29,134 bases of DNA from an uncultured Lachnoclostridium sp. (GTDB lineage Bacteria; Bacillota; Clostridia; Lachnospirales; Lachnospiraceae). Positions within the stretch are counted from its first letter, which is position 1; each line of letters opens with the position of its first letter. Made by a program: the position numbers and the translations under genes. The stretch is from assembly GCA_905212635.1 (NCBI GenBank), contig CAJMFH010000033.1, forward strand, positions 1 through 29,134, given 5' to 3'. Below, in pieces: positions 8,401 through 16,206 of this stretch. The notes under the pieces were generated by a model, which saw only the letters and a program-made list of their open reading frames with translations, was not told the origin of the DNA and searched no databases.

Positions 8401-10631
8401 CAACTAAGACTTCCTTTTACACTTGCATCTGTTCCAAATTCGCTTTCTGAACAAATTAATTTTCGATTTTTATCAAACGTTCCCTCATAATATGCCATTA
8501 CAGAAATCTTCGGTTTTTTCTTAAAACCGCTCGCTGTTATGGCATCATAATATTTAAGTCCCCATTTTTCCTTATAAACATTTTTGGCATATGAACGTAT
8601 TCCTTGATATCGATTTATATAATCCTTATAATCCTTTACATTGGATTTGAACTCATTCCAAGTTGCGTCATCTTTTAACCAACCGCCTTTTTTTACGCCA
8701 ATTGCTATACGAATTTTATAAAGTCCATTATCTTCTTTTATTTCTATGTCTACCGGATAAACCGTACTCGCTAACGACCAATCCGTAGGAAAAAACTCCG
8801 CAACACTAGAATCTGCTGAACCAGATATATTCTCGCCAAAACGAAATCCTTCATCTCCTATTTCACCATTGGAACTTTCATCATTGACCGCAATTTGACA
8901 AACTGCACTTTCACCTCCTGATTCCGAAATGATAATGGTCGTGTTTCCTTCTGCCTTTCCCTTTACTTTTAGTATTCCACTCGCTGTCCACTTACTATAA
9001 GTTGTATTTTGCCCTGAATAAGTAATTGCCTTAGTAGGCAAAACAAAAGCTAAATCCTCAACCATTGCAACACTTGTATCAGTCGATTGTGCTACAACTG
9101 AATTCACGATTGTCTTTAGCTCATCGTATGTATCTGCCACAATCGTTACTGGAATGGAATCATCTTCATTTACACTAATATTGTAAGAGGAACTACAGTG
9201 AATGTACTGTTTGGTAACATCAATAGTTGCACTACCTTTCCGCCGAATGTATGTCATCGAAGTTGGTAATTTAGTTTTTATCACAGTAACTACATTTCCA
9301 TTTTCGTCTGTCCAGTAATTATCTTTTATAGAAGGTAACTGTATTGCAATTCTTACATTTACTCCTACCTCTACGGTTGACAAAGAATTCATTTCCGAAA
9401 ACATTTCACCATATTCATCAATATTACTGGTATCAAAGTTACTTATATCTAATCTCATTAAATTCGAACATTTATAAAACATCATATACATATCTTTCAC
9501 ATTAGACGTATTAAAATTACTTACATCTAATGACTTCAAGTTCGAACATTCACGAAACATATATTTCATATCTTTCACATTAGACGTATTAAAATTACTT
9601 ACATCTAATGTCGTTAAATTTGAACACTCACAAAACATTTCATTCATACTTTTGACTCTAGATGTATCAAAATTGCTTACATCTAATGTCGTTAAATTTG
9701 AGCACTCACAAAACATTCCATACATATCTGTTACCTTTGAAGTATCAAAATCACTTACATCTAACATTTTCAAATTATTACAGCCATAGAACATACTAAC
9801 CATATTCGTAGTGTTTGAAGTATCAAACTTACTTAAATTTAATTCCGTTAAACTCGAACATTTACTAAACATATTCCCCATACTTGTTACATTAGATGTA
9901 TCAAATTTCTTCAAATCAAGTTGCTTTAACTTTTTACAATCACCAAACATATAAGTCATATCTGTTACCTTAGATGTGTTAAAACCACTTACCTCTAATT
10001 TTTCTATTTTTGAGCAATAATAAAACATATTACTCATATTCGTTACCTTAGATGTATCAAATCCACTTAAATCTAAACCATCTACATTTGAACACCCCAA
10101 AAACATCCCACTCATATCTGTTACCTTAGATGTATCAAAACTTTTTAAAGAAATATGTCTTATTCCTGAACTATTACCGAACATAAATGCCATATTAGTT
10201 ACATTAGATGTATCAAATCCACTTAAATCAAGATTTAACGTTGAGTAATATACACTACCACAAGCAGCAAACATATTTCTCATATCCGTTACAGCAGACG
10301 TATCTAACTTACTCAAATCAATCTTTCGCATGTTACTACATCCCGCAAACATACCTCTTGCACTTGTAATTCCTGAGACTTCGACATTCGCACTTATTAT
10401 ATAATTTCCATACTGACACCAATCGGGACAAGCCTTTTCATTGTTTAACTCATAATTTCCTTCTCCTGTGACTGTTAATAATCCATCTGAATCAATACTC
10501 CACCCTAAATCGCCATCTGTTCCGCTATACAAAATGGTTGTTTCAGCCTTTACTTCAATTTCTTTCCAAGGTAATAGTATCATAGAAACCACTACTATCA
10601 TTACCCATAATCTTCTACTCATTATTTTCAT
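5406..10631 (-). CDS. giant BspA-like secreted surface protein, 1741 aa
   Basis: An N-terminal signal peptide (hydrophobic core residues 8-21) is followed by a short beta region and then an array of BspA/DUF285-type leucine-rich repeats with an FDTSxVTxMxxMFxxCSxL pattern. From Phe139 to Phe399 the repeat spacing is exactly 26 residues. Residues of about 440-575 look like an Ig-like (Big) domain ending in the phrase VKGKAEGNTTIIIS. Residues of about 600-860 are an unrecognised beta-rich domain; 880-1240 have propeller-like short beta repeats; 1240-1470 look like CARDB-type modules. A Pro/Thr/Lys-rich stalk follows at about 1480-1560, and then a lysine-rich C-terminal leucine-rich cap. There is no LPxTG or membrane anchor, so attachment may be non-covalent through the basic cap. 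The ATG at 10631 follows GAGGA six bases upstream. Such proteins mediate adhesion in BspA-bearing bacteria, but the ligand here is unknown. The gene is clearly AT-richer than the atp genes. Confidence 0.85.
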   Translation of the reverse strand: MKIMSRRLWVMIVVVSMILLPWKEIEVKAETTILYSGTDGDLGWSIDSDGLLTVTGEGNYELNNEKACPDWCQYGNYIISANVEVSGITSARGMFAGCSNMRKIDLSKLDTSAVTDMRNMFAACGSVYYSTLNLDLSGFDTSNVTNMAFMFGNSSGIRHISLKSFDTSKVTDMSGMFLGCSNVDGLDLSGFDTSKVTNMSNMFYYCSKIEKLEVSGFNTSKVTDMTYMFGDCKKLKQLDLKKFDTSNVTSMGNMFSKCSSLTELNLSKFDTSNTTNMVSMFYGCNNLKMLDVSDFDTSKVTDMYGMFCECSNLTTLDVSNFDTSRVKSMNEMFCECSNLTTLDVSNFNTSNVKDMKYMFRECSNLKSLDVSNFNTSNVKDMYMMFYKCSNLMRLDISNFDTSNIDEYGEMFSEMNSLSTVEVGVNVRIAIQLPSIKDNYWTDENGNVVTVIKTKLPTSMTYIRRKGSATIDVTKQYIHCSSSYNISVNEDDSIPVTIVADTYDELKTIVNSVVAQSTDTSVAMVEDLAFVLPTKAITYSGQNTTYSKWTASGILKVKGKAEGNTTIIISESGGESAVCQIAVNDESSNGEIGDEGFRFGENISGSADSSVAEFFPTDWSLASTVYPVDIEIKEDNGLYKIRIAIGVKKGGWLKDDATWNEFKSNVKDYKDYINRYQGIRSYAKNVYKEKWGLKYYDAITASGFKKKPKISVMAYYEGTFDKNRKLICSESEFGTDASVKGSLSWQFTTPIGPMYLNLSMSCKAAAKASLQYNWQKDEFRFPGGSVTVTPSVSLEGGYGIDKVATIGAKGSLSLPITVIPCTKAELKASAKLRCYLLFVIDIQKELVSYRKELWNTIDKQSMVSTFFSRDMMVMNSNTEMSELDTSFADKTSEWLPDKKEENTMLAMGASEDDYVTKLQDGILPSSLPMQIEIGNKKVLLFQSYDSARDILNGTVLMYSVKEEGVWSEPQAVYDNGCADMYADMKVIDGKLVLVWQKIKEKISGDIETASEVVLDEYASNSEICLSVFDEVTNTFSTPSYVTDNSSCDMMPKLCENTKEIIVSWVNNDKLDFSQKAGTNRICTATWDGTSVISENTIAVAPGTVDDYVVYKNKDEIQASFVGKNNGISALFDTNGNVLNVMSNLFFSSEDGEISRISYRDDMICARLNGVLYSYNVLNGYISSYNAGQSAFGNEIEYCTNGDKGGYIWSVYNEDDDIGTIYASMETENGFSDPIALCEKKGVMWRSLSPTLDANGNWSIITNVLDTETNLNSVSEVKIEQKNEVELATARINQENVRNDGLSAISYHVINTGDTTVKDLDIQIILKNGDRIIKKVSTNILPGNSELGTAYIDLREVKSAQNVDLSVSAKEQKDLARNTVSVTIGQADVSILATHMEKDNKVQISATLTNQSSLDAKTAVRLYSDVTKEKELDVSEEIDVFANDSKMVTFTLNKEEVTYNENNAAYLMIQAVTEGGDYKQDNDVAYVVLYKGEEQEQFPIPTAKPTPVPTSKPTLEPILIPTPKPTVKSTAVPTMTPMPTVSPSVKPSMKPEETPVVNVTPEQTKQQTEMPMPSLANNFLHKWGQNTLKINSIKVGNILTKKKMKYKITKIDVDGNAEVSLIGTNSKKSDKNLKKLIVKDTIKIGGKAFKITSIDCKAFNKYKYLKKIVIGKNITKINRKAFYKCKNVKQFVIRSTRLKVIESNVIYGINKKAVIKVPNKQLKKYKKLFKVRTGYKKSMKLAV
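9366..10376 (-). repeat. tandem 78-bp coding repeats (26-aa DUF285 units)
   Basis: About twelve units encode the leucine-rich array of the surface protein; eleven consecutive Phe positions are spaced at exactly 26 residues. At DNA level the units nearest 9480-9720 are almost identical (for example tctttcacattagacgta and acatctaatgtcgttaaa each occur twice), while those near 10200 are diverged, which indicates recent expansion at the distal end of the array. Confidence 0.85.
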
Positions 10632-11133
10632 ATAAATTCCTCATGTGACAATTATAAAGACGTTTATCACATTTTCCTTTCTTTTTCCATTTACCTTATT
10701 ATTCTGTCATTTCTTTAAGAAGTTCTAATAAAGTTTCCCCTCTTAGTCTAAGAAATCAGAAAAGATTTACTCAAAAAACATGCATACTTTTCTTAACCGG
10801 TTTAACAATCATCTTCTAGAAAAATATAACTACATAGACTTCAGTTTTATGACATTGCTTTTCCAATTTATAAAGCAATTTTGTCATAATAATCTTTCCT
10901 TTATTTTCCTTTTTAAGTCTATCATACCTAATATAAAATTGCAAATATTTCCTTATCATAATCTTCTAAAAATATCTTGTCAAACCAAACCTTTCTCCCC
11001 CAATCCCTATCAAAATTCTGCTATAAACCACAAAATAGTCTTGTTTCATTTTCCGCGGCATATGGTATAATGGAGATAAGTTAGGACGTCGGGGTGACAT
11101 TCCCCGATGAGTACATTAAGGAGGGTTACTATT
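10632..11133. other. divergent intergenic region between surface protein and alcohol dehydrogenase
   Basis: Very AT-rich stretch. On the minus strand a possible -10 TATAAT (10651-10656) lies 20 bp before the surface-protein ATG, without a good -35. An imperfect hairpin at 10849-10887 pairs ATGACATTGCTTT with AAAGCAATTTTGTCAT, with three unpaired bases. The plus-strand promoter of the dehydrogenase lies at 11041-11071. An open frame at 10780-11070 lacks a ribosome site and looks random. Nothing else is supported. Confidence 0.5.
11041..11071 (+). promoter_or_regulatory. extended -10 promoter of the alcohol dehydrogenase gene
   Basis: TATAAT at 11066-11071 is preceded by TGG, giving the extended -10 form. 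TTGTTT at 11041-11046 is a possible but far-spaced (19 bp) -35. The predicted leader holds a hairpin, TCGGGG (11089-11094) pairing with CCCCGA (11102-11107), ten bases before the ribosome site AAGGAGGG at 11118-11125. Confidence 0.6.
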
Positions 11134-12351
11134 ATGGCTAGATTTACATTACCTAGAGATTTGTATCATGGAAAAGGTGCGCTGGAGGCGCTGAAAACAT
11201 TTAAAGGAAAGAAAGCGATCATCTGCGTCGGCGGTGGTTCGATGAAGCGTTTCGGATTTCTTGACAAAGCAGAGCAGTATCTGAAGGAAGCCGGCATGGA
11301 AGTAAAATTGTTCGAAGGCATTGAGCCGGATCCATCGGTGGAAACCGTGATGAAAGGCGCCGCTGTTATGCAGGAATTTGAGCCGGACTGGATCGTAGCG
11401 ATGGGCGGCGGTTCTCCGATCGATGCTGCCAAAGCGATGTGGATCAAATACGAATATCCGGACATCACTTTCGAAGATATGTGTAAAGTATTTGGTATCC
11501 CTGCGTTGAGAAATAAAGCACATTTTTGTGCCATTTCTTCCACTTCCGGTACGGCTACCGAAGTGACAGCATTCTCGATTATTACCGATTATGAAAAAGG
11601 AATCAAATATCCGATTGCTGACTTTGAGATCACGCCTGACGTTGCTATCGTAGACCCTGAACTTGCCGAGACGATGCCACAGAAACTTGTTGCTCACACC
11701 GGTATGGATGCAATGACACACGCGATTGAAGCTTATGTTTCTACCGCCAACTGTGATTTTACAGATCCACTTGCCCTTCATGCGATAAAAATGATTCAAC
11801 ACGATCTGGTAGATTCTTACAATGGTGACATGGCAAAACGTGATTCCATGCACAATGCACAGTGCCTCGCCGGTATGGCATTCAGCAATGCCCTGCTCGG
11901 AATCGTACATTCGATGGCTCATAAAACCGGAGCCGCTTTCGCTGATTATGGCGCACATATTATCCACGGTGCTGCCAATGCCATGTATCTTCCAAAAGTA
12001 ATTGCCTTTAATGCCAAAGACGAAACGGCAAAAGAGCGTTACTGCTATATCGCTGATTTCATGGGACTCGGCGGTGCTTCTGCCGATGAAAAAGTGGCAA
12101 ATCTGATTGCATACCTGCGCAAGATGAACGACGATCTGAACATTCCACACTGCATCAAAAACTACGGCGCAGACAGTTATCCAACTGAAAATGGATTTGT
12201 GCCGGAAGAAGTATTTTTAGAGAGACTTCCGGAAATTGCAGCAAATGCGATTCTTGATGCCTGCACAGGCTCAAACCCAAGACAGCCAAGTCAGGAAGAA
12301 ATGGAAAAACTGTTGAAATGCTGCTATTATGATACGGAAGTAGATTTCTGA
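11134..12351 (+). CDS. iron-dependent NAD(P)-linked alcohol dehydrogenase, 405 aa
   Basis: A group III (Fe-containing) alcohol dehydrogenase of full family length, resembling the reductase domain of AdhE and single-domain butanol/ethanol dehydrogenases; it would reduce aldehydes to alcohols in fermentation. Seen in the sequence: the nucleotide-binding GGGSPIDAAKAMW at residues 91-103; ISSTSGTATE at 134-143; the iron ligands Asp192 and His196 (GMDAMTHAIEAY), His259 (GIVHSMAH) and His278 (IIHGAAN), assigned by analogy with FucO; and the likely catalytic-region His263. The start at 11134 is chosen over 11107 because AAGGAGGG lies eight bases upstream of it. It is monocistronic: its own extended -10 promoter precedes it and a strong terminator follows at 12391. 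The substrate cannot be told from sequence alone. Confidence 0.9.
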   Translation: MARFTLPRDLYHGKGALEALKTFKGKKAIICVGGGSMKRFGFLDKAEQYLKEAGMEVKLFEGIEPDPSVETVMKGAAVMQEFEPDWIVAMGGGSPIDAAKAMWIKYEYPDITFEDMCKVFGIPALRNKAHFCAISSTSGTATEVTAFSIITDYEKGIKYPIADFEITPDVAIVDPELAETMPQKLVAHTGMDAMTHAIEAYVSTANCDFTDPLALHAIKMIQHDLVDSYNGDMAKRDSMHNAQCLAGMAFSNALLGIVHSMAHKTGAAFADYGAHIIHGAANAMYLPKVIAFNAKDETAKERYCYIADFMGLGGASADEKVANLIAYLRKMNDDLNIPHCIKNYGADSYPTENGFVPEEVFLERLPEIAANAILDACTGSNPRQPSQEEMEKLLKCCYYDTEVDF

Positions 12352-12390
12352 TATTGAAAATATAACAGATTTTGAATGATACTATCCCGC

Positions 12391-12435
12391 AAAAAGGACT
12401 GTTTCTGAGGTGTCCCCTCAAAGGCAGTCCTTTTT
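12391..12435 (+). terminator. strong intrinsic terminator after the alcohol dehydrogenase
   Basis: AAAAAGGACTG at 12391-12401 pairs with CAGTCCTTTTT at 12425-12435, and an inner TGAGG/CCTCA stem extends the hairpin. It ends in a run of five T. The A run on the other side means it could also work on the opposite strand. Confidence 0.85.
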
Positions 12436-12534
12436 CCTTTCCAATTATTACCATATATTACAACACACTTTTTTCATATATTTTACATATTTTCCACAAA
12501 CTCCTTCGTTATGATAAAATCATCAATTGAGAAG

Positions 12535-12626
12535 GAACCAATATGACGAAGTCATATTATAAAGATGGTTCTGACGACCTGCCGCCGAACGTAAGCGAGG
12601 GGGGCAACACATATTATAAAAGGAGG
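12535..12626 (+). promoter_or_regulatory. structured leader of the beta-helix surface gene
   Basis: A nested hairpin is visible: GAACCA (12535-12540) pairs with TGGTTC (12566-12571), enclosing ATATGAC-GAA-GTCATAT (12541-12557). Next comes a GC-rich module, cctgccgccgaacgtaagcg and following bases to 12605, related to the linker of the terminal repeats. The leader ends with AGGAGG at 12621-12626, eight bases before the ATG. GACCT at 12575-12579 can pair with AGGTC inside the ribosome site, so translational control is possible. A TATGAT box at 12510-12515 may be the -10, but no convincing -35 is seen. Confidence 0.5.
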
Positions 12627-12634
12627 TCATTGCT

Positions 12635-14467
12635 ATGAAAACATTACGAAAATTTTTTCTTATACCTATGTTGATCGGAAGTCTGATCCTGACTTCGCCA
12701 ATGTACACATTTGCAGCCACCAATTCCTCCGCAGGCAGCTCAGCTTCGTCATCTGCCGCTCCAGCGGGAGGCACACAAGGCAGCAGTCAAGATTCTTCGT
12801 CTGTCAAACCGGATGGTAACAATAGCACACCACCAGCCAAACCGGACGGCGATAATGGTACCCCACCGGAAAAGCCAGCCGGCGACAACGGAACTCCTCC
12901 TGATACTGCCAGCGGTGGCGGAATTTCAGGAAATGCTCCAAGTGGAAACCAAGGTGGTGCTCCGGGCAGCTCACAGGGCGTTTCCAGTTACAATGCCGTG
13001 CAGTCTCTCACAAGCGACGCGACATTTAACGGAGAAACCCTTTCTTCCACCGGAACCGATGAAAATGTAGTCGATGTCTCAGAAAATGCTTCTGCCACCG
13101 TCGCCAATTCCACAGTAACAAAAACTTCTTCGGACAGCACCGGCGGCGATAATTCGAGTTTCTACGGTGTCGGAGCCGCTCTCCTTGCCCGAAGCGGAAA
13201 CTTGTACGTGACAGGAACTAAGATCAATACCGATTCTGCCGGTGGTGCAGGCATCTTTGCTTATGGCGACGGAACCGCATATGCCGCAGATTCCACGATC
13301 AATACAACCCAGGATACCTCTGGCGGAATCCACGTCGCAGGCGGTGGAAAATTGTACGCATGGAATCTCAATGTCACGACCGCAGGCAATTCTTCCGCAG
13401 CGATCCGAAGCGACCGAGGTGGAGGAACGATGGTTGTCGATGGCGGAACGTATACCTCCAATGGAAGCGGTTCCCCTGCCGTGTATTGTACCGCGGATAT
13501 CACCGCAAACAATGCCACGCTCACTGCCAACGGCTCAGAAGCCCTGTGTATTGAGGGATTGAACACCACCCGTCTTTACGATTGCAGCCTTACCGGAAAT
13601 ATGCCGGAGAACAGCCAGAATGACTGTACGTGGAATGTCATTTTATACCAAAGTATGTCGGGGGATTCTCAGGAAGGAAACAGCACCTTTGAAATGGTCG
13701 GCGGTTCATTGACAGCGAAAAACGGCGGAATATTTTATACAACGAATACGGAATCAACCTTTGTATTGTCCAATGTCGATATCACATATGCCGACAAAAA
13801 TGATTTCTTTTTGAAATGTACCGGCAACAGCAACCAGCGTGGCTGGGGAACTTCCGGCAGTAATGGAGCCGATTGCAACTTTACGGCGATTTCCCAAAAA
13901 ATAGAAGGCGATGTAATCTGGGACAGCATCAGCCAGCTCGATATGTATATCAAACATGCCAGCAGTTTAAAAGGGGCTTTTGTCCAGGACGAAAGCAATG
14001 CCGGCGATGGCGGCAAGGGTTACTGCAATGTATCCATCAGTTCCGATTCCGCGTGGACCGTAACCGGTGACAGCACCATAACCAATCTTTCCAACGAGGG
14101 AACGATCAAAGATACCGATGGAAAAACGGTAACGATCAAAGGAAGTGGCGGAAAAGTGTACGTCAAAGGAACAAGTAACTATACAATAACCGTTACCGGC
14201 ACTTACAGCACCAAAGCCGACTTCAGCGGAGCTTCTTCCACAAACAGCTTTAACGACTATTCCGTAAGCAAACCGGAAGGACTGACAAATGTGTCTGCCA
14301 CGACTGTATCTACTGCAAACAGTTCCGCTGCACAAGATTCAGGGAAGGAAAATTCTTCCATTCCATCCTGGCTTATTATTAGTATTTCTGTAGGGGTATT
14401 GATACTCGCAGGTGCTGCCGCGATACTTCTCTACTCGAAAAAGCAGAAAGCACGGCGGGAAGAATAA
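12635..14467 (+). CDS. membrane-anchored beta-helix surface protein, 610 aa
   Basis: A signal peptide (hydrophobic residues 8-25, likely cleavage after TFA at 27) is followed by a low-complexity Ser/Gly/Pro linker to about residue 115, containing three imperfect KPDGDNGTPP-like repeats. Residues of about 125-555 are a Ser/Thr/Asn/Gly-rich stretch of short strands (for example GGTMVVDGGTYTSNGSGSPA), typical of a right-handed parallel beta-helix adhesin or carbohydrate-binding surface protein. A single membrane helix at about 578-603 with a basic tail (SKKQKARREE) anchors the C-terminus in the membrane; there is no LPxTG. AGGAGG lies eight bases before the ATG. Its composition is clearly richer in GC than the BspA-like gene. 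A role in binding glycans or surfaces is inferred from fold type only; no enzymatic motif is seen. Confidence 0.8.
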   Translation: MKTLRKFFLIPMLIGSLILTSPMYTFAATNSSAGSSASSSAAPAGGTQGSSQDSSSVKPDGNNSTPPAKPDGDNGTPPEKPAGDNGTPPDTASGGGISGNAPSGNQGGAPGSSQGVSSYNAVQSLTSDATFNGETLSSTGTDENVVDVSENASATVANSTVTKTSSDSTGGDNSSFYGVGAALLARSGNLYVTGTKINTDSAGGAGIFAYGDGTAYAADSTINTTQDTSGGIHVAGGGKLYAWNLNVTTAGNSSAAIRSDRGGGTMVVDGGTYTSNGSGSPAVYCTADITANNATLTANGSEALCIEGLNTTRLYDCSLTGNMPENSQNDCTWNVILYQSMSGDSQEGNSTFEMVGGSLTAKNGGIFYTTNTESTFVLSNVDITYADKNDFFLKCTGNSNQRGWGTSGSNGADCNFTAISQKIEGDVIWDSISQLDMYIKHASSLKGAFVQDESNAGDGGKGYCNVSISSDSAWTVTGDSTITNLSNEGTIKDTDGKTVTIKGSGGKVYVKGTSNYTITVTGTYSTKADFSGASSTNSFNDYSVSKPEGLTNVSATTVSTANSSAAQDSGKENSSIPSWLIISISVGVLILAGAAAILLYSKKQKARREE

Positions 14468-14511
14468 CTATTTTATCTTCGGAAAGTTACTATTATACTT
14501 TTTATATAACC

Positions 14512-14553
14512 AACGGATGCAGTAAATATGAATATCCATTTACTGCATCCGTT
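14512..14553. terminator. 16-bp perfect hairpin between convergent genes
   Basis: AACGGATGCAGTAAAT (14512-14527) and its exact complement (14538-14553) enclose a ten-base loop, 44 bp after the beta-helix stop and 38 bp beyond the end of the opposing gene. The tail has no long T run on either strand, so it is a likely but atypical bidirectional terminator. Confidence 0.6.
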
Positions 14554-14591
14554 ATTTCTAAATGCCTATTAACTATATTTCATTAATTTAA

Positions 14592-16085
14592 TTATTTTTT
14601 CTTCTTATATCTCCTGCCTTTAATAACTCCATTGTCCACAAGAATTCCGTCTTCAACAAGAGATCTAAGCAATGCTTTCGTTCTTGTTTCTCTAACTCCC
14701 AGCACATCTGCCAATTCGCTTGCCTTATACCATACATCTTCTTGCATAAACGAAAGAAGCAAATCGAAATGCGCTTGTGTTTTTTTTGTCACTTTTTTAC
14801 TGTCACTTTTTACTGTCACTTTTTTACTGTCACTTTTTACTGTCACTTTTTTCTTAAAAGAAAGCGACAGTACTGTTCTATCTGGGTCAAATCTTTCTTC
14901 AATCACCGGTTCTTCCAAACCTTCCATTTCCCAAACATTAAAAATATTTGGCACCCCGCTTCCTGCACGCTCACCGATATTAATAAGATTAAACATTTTC
15001 ATAAGAGCCTTGTTTCGCGGATCAGATTCACCACCAATACGCATCTGCTTTTTGCCAGTTCTAATATAGCCTGGATTTGCTAAAATCAGCTTGTTCGGTT
15101 TTTTACGAATTACAACTCCACGCAGTCCATGATAATCTGCATTAATCAAGCAGTTTGCCAAAGCTTCTCGAATTGCTCTGTGTACCGGAGTATCATCAAT
15201 CCGCTCGCCGCCTACCATTTTGAAAGGTACCTTAAGGTCTTTGATAAGTTTATTATAAACCCTAAAATAAAAGTCACATACATTTCCAGACCATTCGCCA
15301 GAACTTGACTGCAATCGATCACTCCAACGAGTAGTTGGATCTAATTCTTCTCTGTAGTCCAAAAAATACTCTGGGAAATGACGCACAATATTGTACTCGT
15401 CACCAAACATTAGCATACCTGCTGCCGTAGGGTGTAATTTCCCATCCTCATCAGAAATGGCAGCCGCACCTATGCTTCTCAAATACTCATGGTCATTCAG
15501 ACGTTCAAAGGGATGTCCTTCTTTTAAAGTACGATGACTGTTACGATATCCATGAATAGTATCATAATTTAAATCTTCCATCGCAACCTTATCAAGCACT
15601 TCCATATCCATAGTACGCTCCATCTGGTCACGAAGCATCGTCTTTATCTGCAATCTGGTACAATGATAATCCCCCTCATAATTACGTCGGAATGTACCAT
15701 TAAAAATATCATTGTTAATGTATACCGGTTTTTGCTCTCGTTTTGCCATAGGCACATAAATAACCATAATAACATCCTTATTGGCACCAATCTCATAGGT
15801 CTGCACATCATCCTCTGTTAATAGGTTAATATTTACCTTCTTGGGATTATTGATAGTATCCCAGAATTCTTTACGAAGCTTAGATACATCCTGAAGACCA
15901 GTCGTTCGCCAACTACCATCTTTATTTTCTTTGACACCAAGAAGAATGACACCACCATAGCAATTTGCAAAAGAGGAATAAGTATCCCATAATGAAACCG
16001 GCAAGCCGCCACTTGCTTTTTTTACCTCTCTTCTGTTATCTTCCCTATACTCATCAAATTGTGATAGATCAAAATTTACCGCCAC
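14592..16085 (-). CDS. AlbA_2 (Schlafen-type) / ATPase regulator, RecG-related family, 497 aa
   Basis: COG2865-type architecture. The N-terminal AlbA_2 domain spans about residues 14-145 (EDNRREVKKA, FANCYGGVILLGVKENKDG, then RREQ-like basic turns). A GHKL-like ATPase region follows, with N-box-like REALANCLINADY at 306-318 and a glycine loop GERAGSGVPN at 371-380. A lysine-rich tandem repeat linker lies at 411-435, and a C-terminal winged helix at about 438-495. Such proteins are predicted nucleic-acid-binding regulators and often occur with mobile or defence genes, but their biochemical role is poorly known; no partner gene is adjacent here. The start is a GTG at 16085, supported by AAAGGAG five bases upstream. 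It is convergent with the beta-helix gene and lies just beyond the atp terminator hairpin. Confidence 0.8.
   Translation of the reverse strand: MAVNFDLSQFDEYREDNRREVKKASGGLPVSLWDTYSSFANCYGGVILLGVKENKDGSWRTTGLQDVSKLRKEFWDTINNPKKVNINLLTEDDVQTYEIGANKDVIMVIYVPMAKREQKPVYINNDIFNGTFRRNYEGDYHCTRLQIKTMLRDQMERTMDMEVLDKVAMEDLNYDTIHGYRNSHRTLKEGHPFERLNDHEYLRSIGAAAISDEDGKLHPTAAGMLMFGDEYNIVRHFPEYFLDYREELDPTTRWSDRLQSSSGEWSGNVCDFYFRVYNKLIKDLKVPFKMVGGERIDDTPVHRAIREALANCLINADYHGLRGVVIRKKPNKLILANPGYIRTGKKQMRIGGESDPRNKALMKMFNLINIGERAGSGVPNIFNVWEMEGLEEPVIEERFDPDRTVLSLSFKKKVTVKSDSKKVTVKSDSKKVTKKTQAHFDLLLSFMQEDVWYKASELADVLGVRETRTKALLRSLVEDGILVDNGVIKGRRYKKKK
14788..14852 (-). repeat. in-frame 27-bp tandem repeat, 2.4 copies
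   Basis: Units run 14788-14814 and 14815-14841, identical throughout, with a partial third to 14852. Each encodes nine residues of the linker KKVTVKSDS. Inside each unit a 13/14-bp half (ACTGTCACTTTT type) is itself repeated. The copy number can change without breaking the frame. Confidence 0.85.
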
Positions 16086-16127
16086 ACAAACACTCCTTTC
16101 CCTTGAAAAATTTTCTAAGATTTCAAA

Positions 16128-16194
16128 ACGAATGCACAGAAATCAATGTTTCTCGCATGCAAACACATCCATTCATTGATTTCTACGCATTCGT
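16128..16194 (-). terminator. long hairpin at the end of the atp operon
   Basis: The arms 16128-16148 and 16174-16194 are complementary at 19 of 21 positions, with a 25-base loop. It lies 13 bp after the atpC stop, and on the minus strand it is followed by TTTTGAAATC. This is probably the operon terminator or an RNA-stabilising 3' stem; the T run is short. Confidence 0.6.
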
Positions 16195-16206
16195 CCCAAA
16201 TCGTTT

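Noticed and set aside
10780..11070. 96-residue plus-strand frame in the AT-rich intergenic region
   Set aside because: No ribosome site, Phe/Asn/Ile-rich random composition, and its 3' end runs into the dehydrogenase promoter.
11149..12150. 333-residue open frame antisense to the alcohol dehydrogenase
   Set aside because: It lies wholly opposite a gene with intact catalytic motifs; the peptide is rich in Cys, His, Phe and Ile in a pattern typical of reversed coding sequence, and no ribosome site precedes it.
12560..12606. Known riboswitch in the leader of the beta-helix gene
   Set aside because: I compared it from memory with c-di-GMP, ZTP and preQ1 patterns and saw no matching conserved core; the GC-rich part matches the local repeat linker instead.
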